A stretch of 17,006 bases of DNA, from positions 1-17,006 of the forward strand of contig DAFX01000083.1 in the NCBI GenBank assembly GCA_002495535.1. Direction: 5' to 3'. Source of the stretch: Euryarchaeota archaeon UBA433. Lineage in GTDB: Archaea; Thermoplasmatota; Poseidoniia; Poseidoniales; Poseidoniaceae. Below, in pieces: positions 1-8,226 of the stretch. The notes below the pieces were generated by a model. It was not told where the DNA came from, ran no database searches, and was given only the letters and a program-made list of their open reading frames with translations. Both the position numbers and the translations under genes were made by a program. How positions within the stretch are numbered: position 1 is the stretch's first letter; each line of letters starts with the position of its first letter.

Positions 1-1617
1 GTCGACTTCACTGGTGCAAACGGCATCGCCCTCATGGTTGCCGGTCACTTGACCGACACACCAACCGGTTTGATTGCCACCAACGCTGAAGAAACGGGCT
101 TCGGACTTGCAGCCTTCCTTACCATGGAACCTGCAGACGCAATGGCCGCTTACACCCTCACAGGCGATCAATACGCAGCGGTCATGGGATGGGCTGGCGG
201 ATGGGCAACTTCCGCCTCCTCTGCACAACTCGGTCTTCTTGGCGGTGTTGGTACCATGAACGCTGAACAATTCGTCAACCAAACCTTTGGTGGCATGAGC
301 CCTGTCGGCGATCCTTACCTCACCAACTCCCTCAACATGGGTGGAGCATGGGGTACAGCGCTTGTGCCAGGAAGCGCCGGCGCACCAGCAGTCGATCTTT
401 CACAGGCGCAATCTGGAAACGCTCTCTATGGCCCACTCGGCCTCACCACCTCCACTGGAGCAACCCTGTTCCTCTACGGTGAATTGAGCGGCATGACCCC
501 TCCAATCGACTTTGCTACTATGGGCCCAGGCACGCCAATGGAATGGAACACTTCCACCGTGGCTATGCTCTACGGCGTTGATGAAAATGCAGCCGCAGCA
601 ATGCGCGCATTCATGTTCGGGGCAATTTTCGGTGACTTTGTCCCAGGGTTCCTCATTGACTCCTTTGGTACCTCGCCATACTTGACTCAAGAATTCAACA
701 ACTGGTTGCTCGGATGGCACGACCCTGTGTCTGCCTTCCTTGCGAGCGGCAACCCAATGGACATGACTGTTGGATGGACCAGCCTTGAATCAAACGCAAC
801 CTACTACGGATCTGGTGGCGTTGTAAGTGATACTGGAACCAACTACACCATCTGTACCGGTGAGAGCAGTGCTTGCGACAAGGGCACAACCCTTGCCATT
901 GATGAGAGTTCTTTCTTCTCTTGGAAGGACCCTGCAAAGGCAGCGAACACCTTCGGATTGATTACAGCCGAAAACCGAGCAGGCACCATCGGTGGCTTCC
1001 TTGCTGACGGTGACAACCGCGTCGACCTCTCTGGCTATGCAACCGCTGCAATTGTCTGTGATGGCGAATCAACCCTCAAGGGAATCCCCGTGGATGACTG
1101 CAGTGCCTCCCTCGATCCATTGACCCGTAACATCCAGGCCAAGCTCTTGGACACAGACACCTTGCTGGACGCCGTTCCTGGTGCACTTCCGGTGTACTTC
1201 GGCAGTGAAGTGACAATGAGCGTTGAACAACTCAGTGGAGCAGCCATCGCTGGCGAATCAACGTCTTACTTCTACCTTGACACACGCCCGATTACTTCGA
1301 TGAACGTCGCTCCAACCATTGACGACCTTCAACCGGTGTTCATGATCAAGTCGAGCGGTGAAATCTCTGATGCAGATGCAGAAACCCTCGAATCTTCCAT
1401 CGTGACCAACCAAGAGATGCTGACCTACTGGACCAACTTCGATAACATCGCAGATTACATCACCGTTCTTATCTACCTTGGAGCGGTCATTGCACTTGTG
1501 AACGGCGTTCGTTTGATGATGACTGAAGACGAAACTGATGAAGCAATGAAGTCGGAAGCACCTGCTGCTGAAGCACCGGAAGAAGCCGGTGATGATGCAG
1601 AAGAAGCAACCGCTTGA
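1..1617 (+). CDS. CD36/LIMP-2-like membrane-anchored ectodomain protein (5' end outside window)
   Basis: The frame is open from the first base of the window, so the N-terminus is missing and 538 residues are visible. Most of the protein is a polar, Gly/Ala/Thr-rich region that should lie outside the cell. It is followed by one hydrophobic segment (about residues 486-508, ITVLIYLGAVIALVNGV) and a very acidic, Ala/Glu-rich tail, presumably cytoplasmic. Two motifs resemble CD36/SR-B/LIMP-2 proteins. LLGWHDP (about 236-242) matches the family's LLWGYxDP. LPVYFGSEV, then YLDTRPIT (about 425-432) and LQPVFMIKSS, matches the family's xPVY, YLDIEPITG and RLQVNLLVKP block. The roughly 190-residue spacing between the two motifs and the C-terminal membrane segment also fit CD36. 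Any lipid- or ligand-binding role is inference. It may instead belong to a DUF family that only shares this fold. The gene converges with purM, with 4 bp between the stops. I am sure it is a real gene and only fairly confident of the family. Confidence 0.6.
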   Translation, partial: VDFTGANGIALMVAGHLTDTPTGLIATNAEETGFGLAAFLTMEPADAMAAYTLTGDQYAAVMGWAGGWATSASSAQLGLLGGVGTMNAEQFVNQTFGGMSPVGDPYLTNSLNMGGAWGTALVPGSAGAPAVDLSQAQSGNALYGPLGLTTSTGATLFLYGELSGMTPPIDFATMGPGTPMEWNTSTVAMLYGVDENAAAAMRAFMFGAIFGDFVPGFLIDSFGTSPYLTQEFNNWLLGWHDPVSAFLASGNPMDMTVGWTSLESNATYYGSGGVVSDTGTNYTICTGESSACDKGTTLAIDESSFFSWKDPAKAANTFGLITAENRAGTIGGFLADGDNRVDLSGYATAAIVCDGESTLKGIPVDDCSASLDPLTRNIQAKLLDTDTLLDAVPGALPVYFGSEVTMSVEQLSGAAIAGESTSYFYLDTRPITSMNVAPTIDDLQPVFMIKSSGEISDADAETLESSIVTNQEMLTYWTNFDNIADYITVLIYLGAVIALVNGVRLMMTEDETDEAMKSEAPAAEAPEEAGDDAEEATA

Positions 1618-1621
1618 CGCC

Positions 1622-2746
1622 TCAATAGTGCGTGAATTCGACGCCCTCGATGGCGTGGGTTACCTTGTGACCATGGTCTTCAACGGTGCCGATGATGGCA
1701 ACGCCTGTGAGCCTTTGACCGAGCCATTCGCAGATGGCCTGGGCGTGTTCAGCTTCAACGGCGATAATCATGCCACAGCCCATGTTGAAGGTGCGGTACA
1801 TCTCCCGCGTTTCAATGCCTCCAACGCTCTGAAGCCATTCAAACTCAGGGTGAGCAGGTAACGGTGCGTCGATGTGCCATCCAAGACTGTCGTGGAGGCG
1901 CAACAGGTTCGAGAGGCCGCCACCGGTCACATGGCAAATCCCATGAAGGTCGGCGATTGAAAACTCAACGTCTTCCGTGGCGCAGGCATGAAGGAGGTCA
2001 ACCACAGGATCGCAATAGATCTTGGTTGGGTTGAGAAACACTTCTCCAAGCGTGAAGGGCAACCCTTCTCGGTCATCGAACCTGAGCACTGAGCGTCCGA
2101 TGCTGGGCACAGCAAAGGGGGCCTCATCGGTGTAATCGGCTCCGATATGCTCGATCACTTTTCGGACGAGAGAATACCCGTTGGAGTGGATGCCAGATGA
2201 TGGCAACCCAATCAGCACGTCACCGGATTTGAGGTTCTCACCAGTGATGGTATCTCCTTTCTTGACGTAGCCAAGTGCAGTTCCCGACAGGTCAAGCTCC
2301 GTGACAATACCGGGCAGAGAGGCCGTTTCGCCACCGGCGAGGGTCACCCTTGCCAAACGGCAGGCTTCTGCAAGCGATGCTCCAAGGGCTGCGTGCGTTT
2401 CGGGATCCGGCTTAGGTACGGCTACATAATCCACGAATGCAATAGGTTCTGCACCAACACACAACAAGTCATTGACGTTCATGGCCATGCAGTCAATGCC
2501 AACGCCACCCCACTGGTTCAGTGCCGAAGCGATTTGCAATTTGCTGCCGACTCCGTCGGTTGCCAATGCAAGCAGCGAGTCTCCAAATTCAATCAAACCA
2601 CCGAAACCACCGGGTAAATCCACTGGAGCACCCGGCGTTCCAGGCTGCCTTGTCGACCGCCCCAACGAGGCGATCAATGAAGCGACAGCCGAGCCTTCAA
2701 GGTCGATATCGACACCCGCACTTGCGTAATCCATGGGCTTGGCCAT
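1622..2746 (-). CDS. purM: Phosphoribosylformylglycinamidine cyclo-ligase (AIR synthetase)
   Basis: PurM uses ATP to close the imidazole ring of formylglycinamidine ribonucleotide, giving aminoimidazole ribonucleotide in cytosolic de novo purine synthesis. Family motifs appear in order over 374 residues: MDYASAGVDID near the N-terminus, TDGVGSKL (about 63-70), a block containing MAMNVNDLLCVGAEP (about 87-101), GGETASLPGIV, SSGIHSNGYSLVRK, HVTGGGLSNLLRL and FNMGCGMII. These are the ATP-grasping and dimer-interface signatures of the PurM/PurL/SelD/HypE fold. Length is slightly above the usual 330-350. I place the start at the ATG at 2746, which has GGAAG just upstream. An in-frame TTG at 2779 would add 11 residues that do not look like the family. 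The esterase stop lies 39 bp upstream on the same strand, so the two may be cotranscribed. No other purine genes are in the window. Confidence 0.95.
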   Translation of the reverse strand: MAKPMDYASAGVDIDLEGSAVASLIASLGRSTRQPGTPGAPVDLPGGFGGLIEFGDSLLALATDGVGSKLQIASALNQWGGVGIDCMAMNVNDLLCVGAEPIAFVDYVAVPKPDPETHAALGASLAEACRLARVTLAGGETASLPGIVTELDLSGTALGYVKKGDTITGENLKSGDVLIGLPSSGIHSNGYSLVRKVIEHIGADYTDEAPFAVPSIGRSVLRFDDREGLPFTLGEVFLNPTKIYCDPVVDLLHACATEDVEFSIADLHGICHVTGGGLSNLLRLHDSLGWHIDAPLPAHPEFEWLQSVGGIETREMYRTFNMGCGMIIAVEAEHAQAICEWLGQRLTGVAIIGTVEDHGHKVTHAIEGVEFTHY

Positions 2747-2785
2747 ACCACTTCCACAGAAAGGCGTTTCATGAACCAATCGGCT

Positions 2786-3823
2786 CTAATTCCCGACGCT
2801 TTCTTTCAGAGCCTTTGCGAGGAAAGGTAGGCTCAAATCTAATCGGTGGTCGATTCCCGAATGTGTCCCATCGAATTCTTCCCATCGGTGTTCGACGTTT
2901 AATTCGGCTAAGCGATCAACCAATGCTCTCGAGCCATATTGAATGTGATATTGGTCCCTGTTGCCACAATCAATCCACAACGCAGTGAGGCGACTTAACC
3001 CCTCACTTTTTGAGTCAACCATCAACAATGGATCGAATTGCAACCAACGGCCCCATGCGTCCTCAAGAATTGCGCCTGTGCGTGGCTCGACCGGCAACAC
3101 AATGCCGAGCGGATTGTCCGAAGCCGGCTCTTGCGGGTCGTAAGAGGCAGCCATTGCACAGATCATCAAACTGTGAAAATCAGGACCGGAGAGCTTTGCT
3201 GCATTCCGCACATGTTCAACATAATCTGCGGCTGAACCAAACGAGGAGACGTGCGTGAGGGTCTCGGCAAAGGTTGGCTTGAACATCAATTCAAAACCGA
3301 CATCCCCTGAATGGCAAGCGACAGCGTTCCAAGCCCCCGGCATGAACATGGCATTCACTAGGGCACCATACCCTCCAGAGGATTTTCCGACCAGGCCAAA
3401 GTTACCGTTTGTTGAATAGCGCTTAGTAATCTCAGGTTTGAGGCACTGGGCCAACCACGAGGACCAATTGCCGAGCACGGGGGAGTCGACGAATTGATTG
3501 CCCCCTAAGCTAGTGAAGGTATCCGGCATGACCAAGATTGCCGGCTCCATTTGGCCCGTGGAAACCAAGCGTTCATGACGCTGCGGAATTGTTTCGGCAA
3601 ACGCCTTCCAACCCGCCCGAGCAGGTCCAGAAGAAGTGAATGGTGCGAGGTAAATGATGACAGGTAAATGGCCCCCATTCTGCATTGCTTGTACACCTTC
3701 AGGCGCAACATGCACCAGCACCTCGCGTTCGGTTGGATCGCCCAGCCTGTTTGCTAACAGCGATGAATCCACACTCCATCGTTCAAGCAATCCACGGGTT
3801 GGTGTGAAAGCGTGTTCGGGCAT
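2786..3823 (-). CDS. Putative esterase, alpha/beta-hydrolase fold (esterase D-like)
   Basis: This 345-residue protein has no signal peptide and is probably cytosolic. It has the layout of the 'putative esterase' alpha/beta-hydrolase family: a beta-strand segment LPVIIYLAPF followed by a glycine-bearing loop, a nucleophile elbow GKSSGGYGA with Ser148 as the likely nucleophile, an Asp candidate in DCGNRDQYH (Asp290), and a His candidate in the GTHSG motif (His321). The trio is in the expected order and spacing for a serine hydrolase. The substrate cannot be told from sequence; relatives act on S-formylglutathione, acyl esters or siderophores. I chose ATG 3823 (MPEHAFTPTRG). The frame stays open upstream to 4057, but that part overlaps the start of mcm on the other strand and shows no family-like residues. 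It is divergent from mcm and 39 bp upstream of purM. Confidence 0.8.
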   Translation of the reverse strand: MPEHAFTPTRGLLERWSVDSSLLANRLGDPTEREVLVHVAPEGVQAMQNGGHLPVIIYLAPFTSSGPARAGWKAFAETIPQRHERLVSTGQMEPAILVMPDTFTSLGGNQFVDSPVLGNWSSWLAQCLKPEITKRYSTNGNFGLVGKSSGGYGALVNAMFMPGAWNAVACHSGDVGFELMFKPTFAETLTHVSSFGSAADYVEHVRNAAKLSGPDFHSLMICAMAASYDPQEPASDNPLGIVLPVEPRTGAILEDAWGRWLQFDPLLMVDSKSEGLSRLTALWIDCGNRDQYHIQYGSRALVDRLAELNVEHRWEEFDGTHSGIDHRLDLSLPFLAKALKESVGN

Positions 3824-4029
3824 GGTTCTGCGTCGGGGTGCTTGCACATGGATGATTCGCTGCTGGCGCTTGGTCAGTGGACACTGAGAATTCGCAAAAA
3901 CGGGGGACTTCGCTGGTGTTGGCTTCCAGTGGAAACGAAGGGGTGGCAATTTTGCAAAGATACGGTCATAAACTGTTGACGCTACAGTATGAAAGTTCAG
4001 AGGATAAAGAACACCTTGAGGTCCCGAAA
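3824..4029. promoter_or_regulatory. Divergent intergenic region between the esterase gene and mcm
   Basis: If the chosen starts are right, this 206-bp gap must carry promoters for both the leftward esterase-purM pair and the rightward mcm run. I see only weak AT-rich candidates (for example TCATAAAC near 3967 and AGTATGAAA near 3989) and no convincing BRE/TATA pair, so no element is placed. Both flanking frames stay open through much of the gap, so longer N-termini (mcm from GTG 3877, esterase from 4057) cannot be excluded. Confidence 0.35.
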
Positions 4030-6150
4030 ATGTTGCAAGAATTCGATCTCCCAGCACGCTGGACTTCTTTGATTCAAGATCACTTCGCAGAGGCGGTTCA
4101 CAACCTCGCTCAGATGTGGCCAGATGAGCAATCGCTTGAAGTCTCTTACCGTGTCATCGAAGGTTTTGATCACGAATTTGCACACGACATAGTTGAACAC
4201 CCCGAGTTGCATTTCCATGCCTCAAATCAGGCTCTTCGTCAATTCCTCCTCGACGCCGGCCACAGCAACATGTACCCCTTCGTACGCATCGTCCATTTAC
4301 CAAGCGACCAAATCCGTACCGTTTCTCAACTCCGGGCCGATGACATAAGCAACATGCTTGCCATCGATGCTGTAGCGACCAAAATTACGGGTGTGCGCCC
4401 ACGGATTTACGCCGCGACGTTCGAGTGCGTGGGTTGCGGCCATACGATGGTCATCAATCAACCAAACGAACAAGAATTGATCGAGCCAATTGAATGCCAG
4501 CAAATCGACGGTGGATGCGGGCGGGCAAAGCGCCAAACTCGATTCGAATTGAAGCAACAAGATTCTATTCTTATCAACTCGCAATTCGTTGAACTCCAAG
4601 AGTTGCCTGAACAAATGAAGGGGGGCATACAACCGGAACGTATCCTCTGTATCGTCGAGCACGATCTTGCCGGGAAACTCAATCCCGGTGACCGCGTGAA
4701 GGCGAATGGCGTGCTTTTCATTCGGTCACAACGAAAAGGTGGCAAAGATACACCGGTGTTCGATATTTTCCTTCGCATTCATTCACTTGAACGGCAGAAC
4801 ATCCCGCTCGAAGAAATTGTCATCACTGAGGATGAAGAGTTGGAAATCAGGGAACTTTCCCGACGTCCAGACATTTACGAAGTGTTCACCAACAGCATTG
4901 CTCCTTCCATTTATGGCATGGAGGTCGTCAAGCGCTCACTTGCCTTGCAATTGTTTGGTGGCGTAGCTCGCCTCAATCCTGACGGCACAAGGAACAGAGG
5001 GGACCTCCACATTTTGTTGATGGGGGACCCGGGTGTTGCAAAATCTCAACTGCTCAACTACATGGCCGATATCTCCCCCCGTGGACGGTTCACATCCGGA
5101 CAGTCTGCTTCGGCTGCGGGATTGACGGCTGCTGCTGTTCAAGATGCGGCAGCAGATGGACGTTGGACGCTTGAAGCGGGAGCACTGGTGCTCGCCGACC
5201 TTGGCCTTGCCGCCATTGACGAATTCGACAAAATGAACGAAGGCGATCGTTCCAGCATGCACGAAGCCATGGAGCAGCAGAAAATCTCAATTTCGAAAGC
5301 AGGAATCAACGCCAGCCTGCGAACACGATGTGCCGTATTGGCAGCAGCAAACCCAAAAAGTGGGCGATTTGAGCCAGTATCTGAAGTTCCATTCACTGCA
5401 CAAATCAACCTCGCGCCTCCTCTTGTATCCCGTTTCGACATCATTTGGTTGTTGACCGACGACCCCGAAATGGAAAGAGACGCACAGATTGCACAACACA
5501 TCATCGACAACAGGTTGTTGGGTGTGAGTGAGTTGCTTGTCAATGAAGGAACAGCCCCAGATCCAACGAAGATTGCAGCAGAATCGGGCGTCAAGACGTC
5601 CAAAGAACACGGTGAAGTGCTGTCTCGGGACCTCATTCGAAAGTACGTCGCTTACGCAAAGCGCAGCATTCATCCCTCACTTGAATTGGAAGCTCGTGAA
5701 AAGATTGTCAATTTCTATGTCGAAACGAGAAAGCAAATTGGCGACTTTTCTGACACCGTTGCAATCACCGCCCGGTCCCTCGAAGCGCTCGCCCGTCTAG
5801 CGGAAGCAAGCGCTCGAATCCGTCTTTCGCAAGTCGCTACCATTGAGGACGCCGAGCGCGCTATTCGCCTCACTCGGACCTGGCGAGAAGACCTTATGGG
5901 TGGAAATTTCGACGAAACTGCACTTCAGACCGGCCAAAAAGGCACTGCGAGAAACAGAGAGAAAACGATGTTCAACATTGTCTCGACCCTTGCTGTGGAC
6001 AGTGGTGGCGTTGCTCAGCACAACGATGTGCTCAATGAAGCTGAACGTCATAAGATCGACCGTGGAACGGCCGAAAGCATCCTCGAAAAGTTCCACATCG
6101 ATGGGCGACTGTTTAGGCCAGGCGGTTATGACACCCATGGAATCCCTTGA
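4030..6150 (+). CDS. mcm: Replicative DNA helicase MCM
   Basis: MCM forms the hexameric ATP-driven 3'-5' helicase that unwinds DNA at archaeal replication forks. The 706-residue protein shows the full family layout. A helical N-terminal region comes first, then a zinc site of C133-x2-C136 and C156-x6-C163 within the OB-fold domain. The AAA+ domain has Walker A GDPGVAKSQ (332-340, Lys338), Walker B with DEFD (397-400), a sensor-1 region LAAANPKSGRF, and the arginine finger in SRFD (Arg468). A winged-helix-like C-terminal domain follows (about 640-706, ending RLFRPGGYDTHGIP). Length is typical of archaeal MCM, and no intein interrupts the Walker region, a common intein site in archaeal MCMs. 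The start at ATG 4030 gives a normal N-terminus. A GTG at 3877 would add 51 residues. It is the first gene of the rightward run, and gatE begins 45 bp after its stop. Confidence 0.96.
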   Translation: MLQEFDLPARWTSLIQDHFAEAVHNLAQMWPDEQSLEVSYRVIEGFDHEFAHDIVEHPELHFHASNQALRQFLLDAGHSNMYPFVRIVHLPSDQIRTVSQLRADDISNMLAIDAVATKITGVRPRIYAATFECVGCGHTMVINQPNEQELIEPIECQQIDGGCGRAKRQTRFELKQQDSILINSQFVELQELPEQMKGGIQPERILCIVEHDLAGKLNPGDRVKANGVLFIRSQRKGGKDTPVFDIFLRIHSLERQNIPLEEIVITEDEELEIRELSRRPDIYEVFTNSIAPSIYGMEVVKRSLALQLFGGVARLNPDGTRNRGDLHILLMGDPGVAKSQLLNYMADISPRGRFTSGQSASAAGLTAAAVQDAAADGRWTLEAGALVLADLGLAAIDEFDKMNEGDRSSMHEAMEQQKISISKAGINASLRTRCAVLAAANPKSGRFEPVSEVPFTAQINLAPPLVSRFDIIWLLTDDPEMERDAQIAQHIIDNRLLGVSELLVNEGTAPDPTKIAAESGVKTSKEHGEVLSRDLIRKYVAYAKRSIHPSLELEAREKIVNFYVETRKQIGDFSDTVAITARSLEALARLAEASARIRLSQVATIEDAERAIRLTRTWREDLMGGNFDETALQTGQKGTARNREKTMFNIVSTLAVDSGGVAQHNDVLNEAERHKIDRGTAESILEKFHIDGRLFRPGGYDTHGIP

Positions 6151-6195
6151 TGTTCTTGGGTTTGAATCTTGAAGGATGAACGCTTGGGTGGAACT

Positions 6196-8226
6196 ATGGC
6201 CGACCCTCAAACCACTGAGCCCGTTGGCGATGTCGATGATGCATCGGCACTTTCTCCAAAACAACTTGGCTTCATGTGTGGGATTGAGGTTCATCAACAA
6301 CTGGCCACAGGTAAACTGCACTCCCGCCAACCAGGTGTGCTTTACGACGTGACCATCGATACCGTTCCTAGCGATTGGAAACGCTTTGAACGAAAGCTAA
6401 GGGCGGCACGAGGTGAAGGTGGTGCAATCGATATCGCAGCGCGCTTCGAATCAAGGCGTAACCGCTCGTTTGTCTATGTTCAAAGTCCAAATGCAGGCCT
6501 GATTGAACTCGACGATCAACCGCCTCTTGAACACGACAGCGACGCAATTGAAATCGCCCTCACCGTATCAGCTCTGCTTGAAGCAAAGCCGGTCTCTCTC
6601 CTGCAGACCATGCGCAAAACAGTGGTGGACGGCTCAAACACAAGCGGGTTTCAACGCACCTCATTGATTGCAACCGACGGGACCCTCGAAACTGAGGACG
6701 GCCCGGTGGGGATTGACGTGCTTTGCTTGGAAGAAGACAGCGCTCGAAAGCTCGAAACGCTCGCAAAGAGCAACGGTGAACAGGTGATTTACAACCTAGA
6801 TCGCCTAGGACTTCCTTTGATTGAGATTGCAACAAGCCCTGATGTGATTTCCCCAGAGCACGCCAAGGTCACCTCGATGGCCCTTGGTCGCACGCTTCGC
6901 CAAACACGCCGTGTGCGCAGGGGCCTTGGGAGCATACGTCAAGACCTCAATGTCTCATTGGCCTGTGGCGACCGTGTTGAAATCAAGGGGTGCCAAGACC
7001 TCAATTGGATTCCACGAATCATCCGACTTGAGATGGCTCGCCAACTCCATTTCTATCGTTTGGCCAACGAATTAAGATCCATGTTGGACCTTCCAATGCT
7101 GCCACCCGATCGCCGAAGCACTGACGACGAGGTGGAGGCAAAAGTGGCGGCAGCGGCCGAACAGCATCTTCCGCTCAATTTGATTGACGTGTCTGCATCT
7201 TTCGCCACATGCGATTCAAAAATGGTGACAACAGGTCTCTCATCCGGCCATACGATGCTCTGCCTTCCTCTAGCGGGTCTCGATGGAAAAATCGGCCAGA
7301 AATCGATGGACAAAGAGGGTTCACAAATGCCCCGCTTAGGTCGGGAATTGGCCGGCGCGGCAAAACTCGCAGGTGTGAAAGGTGTGTTCCATTCTGATGA
7401 ACTGCCCGCTTATGGAATCGAACACGAGCATGTCGATGCGGTTCGAAATGAAATGTCTTTGAGTGACGGCGACGGTTTCATCCTCTGCCTCGCCCCACAA
7501 TGGCAAGCCGAACTCGCTCTAGAAAGCGTACTCCAACGGGCCAGGTTGGCATGGCATAGGATCCCACAAGAAGTTCGAAATGTTGTGGTCAAGAAAGGCG
7601 CTCCAGAAGACGGAACCACAGCCCCTATGCGCCCACTGCCAGGGGGCGCTCGGATGTACCCCGAAACGGATGTCCCCTCTATTGTCATCGATGGAGATAC
7701 ATGGGCCTCTACCCTTGCCTCACTCCCGATGAGCGATGAAGAACGTAACGCCCGGATGGCCGCATACGATGTCTCAGCAGACCAAGCAAAACAATTGGTA
7801 GCCAGAGAACTGGATGACATCTTTGTCGATTATTCTACAGACCTACCACACAAAGGTTGGGCGAGCGTCGTGCTTGAAAACGACGAGGCAAATCCGGTGC
7901 TGTGCGCTCAAGTTCTCAAAGTCAAAGAGCAAGGCGACATTACCCGTGAATCGATGAACGAAATCATCGATGCTTTCAGAGGCCAAACCCCGACGATGGC
8001 AGAAATTGCAGCGTATGGGGAAGCCAACGGGTACAAGCCTGCAGATGTTGGCGACCTTGCATCAACCATCCAATCAATCGTCTTGGAACGAGAAGATTTT
8101 GTCAAGCAGAGAGGGATGGGGGCGATGGGGCCTTTGATGGGCGTCGTTATGCAAACCGTAGGTGCTGCAGATGGCAAGGTCGTCAGCGCTCTCTTGCGGG
8201 AAGCAATCCAGAAAACGATGGAGTGA
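6196..8226 (+). CDS. gatE: Glutamyl-tRNA(Gln) amidotransferase subunit E
   Basis: GatE is the tRNA-binding kinase/transferase subunit of the archaea-specific GatDE complex, which converts Glu-tRNA(Gln) to Gln-tRNA(Gln) with ammonia from GatD. Its 676 residues include GIEVHQQL (about 29-36), MRKTVVDGSNTSGFQRT (about 139-155), CLEEDSARK, NLDRLGLPLIEIATSPD, GLGSIRQDLNVS and EIKGCQDL. A GatE-specific insertion (AspRS-like GAD domain) carries GVFHSDELPAYGIE. RPLPGGARMYPETDVP follows, then a helical YqeY-like tail with RGMGAMGPLMG and ADGKVV. The CxC cysteines that normally follow KLF are replaced here (KLHSRQPG, about 40-47), and the usual Cys before LVELDEEPP is Gly101, so the family's zinc site seems lost. 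I chose ATG 6196, preceded by GGTGGA; a TTG at 6169 is possible. No gatD is in the window. The next gene overlaps its stop by 4 bp (GTGA). Confidence 0.95.
   Translation: MADPQTTEPVGDVDDASALSPKQLGFMCGIEVHQQLATGKLHSRQPGVLYDVTIDTVPSDWKRFERKLRAARGEGGAIDIAARFESRRNRSFVYVQSPNAGLIELDDQPPLEHDSDAIEIALTVSALLEAKPVSLLQTMRKTVVDGSNTSGFQRTSLIATDGTLETEDGPVGIDVLCLEEDSARKLETLAKSNGEQVIYNLDRLGLPLIEIATSPDVISPEHAKVTSMALGRTLRQTRRVRRGLGSIRQDLNVSLACGDRVEIKGCQDLNWIPRIIRLEMARQLHFYRLANELRSMLDLPMLPPDRRSTDDEVEAKVAAAAEQHLPLNLIDVSASFATCDSKMVTTGLSSGHTMLCLPLAGLDGKIGQKSMDKEGSQMPRLGRELAGAAKLAGVKGVFHSDELPAYGIEHEHVDAVRNEMSLSDGDGFILCLAPQWQAELALESVLQRARLAWHRIPQEVRNVVVKKGAPEDGTTAPMRPLPGGARMYPETDVPSIVIDGDTWASTLASLPMSDEERNARMAAYDVSADQAKQLVARELDDIFVDYSTDLPHKGWASVVLENDEANPVLCAQVLKVKEQGDITRESMNEIIDAFRGQTPTMAEIAAYGEANGYKPADVGDLASTIQSIVLEREDFVKQRGMGAMGPLMGVVMQTVGAADGKVVSALLREAIQKTME

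Noticed and set aside
1589..1861. A 90-codon + strand frame after the CD36-like gene
   Set aside because: It overlaps the 3' end of that gene and then lies antisense to the conserved C-terminal part of purM. Nothing in it suggests a real protein.
3950..4029. TATA-like stretches upstream of mcm (TCATAAAC, AGTATGAAA, GGATAAAGA)
   Set aside because: None matches a clear archaeal BRE/TATA pair and several are equally weak, so no promoter element was placed.
3824..4057. 5' extension of the esterase frame to 4057 and of the mcm frame to GTG 3877
   Set aside because: The two extensions overlap each other on opposite strands, neither carries family-like residues, and both proteins have normal N-termini from ATG 3823 and ATG 4030.
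5020..5050. Possible intein at the MCM Walker A region
   Set aside because: The coding sequence runs straight through GDPGVAKSQ with no insertion, and the total length is that of an intein-free archaeal MCM.
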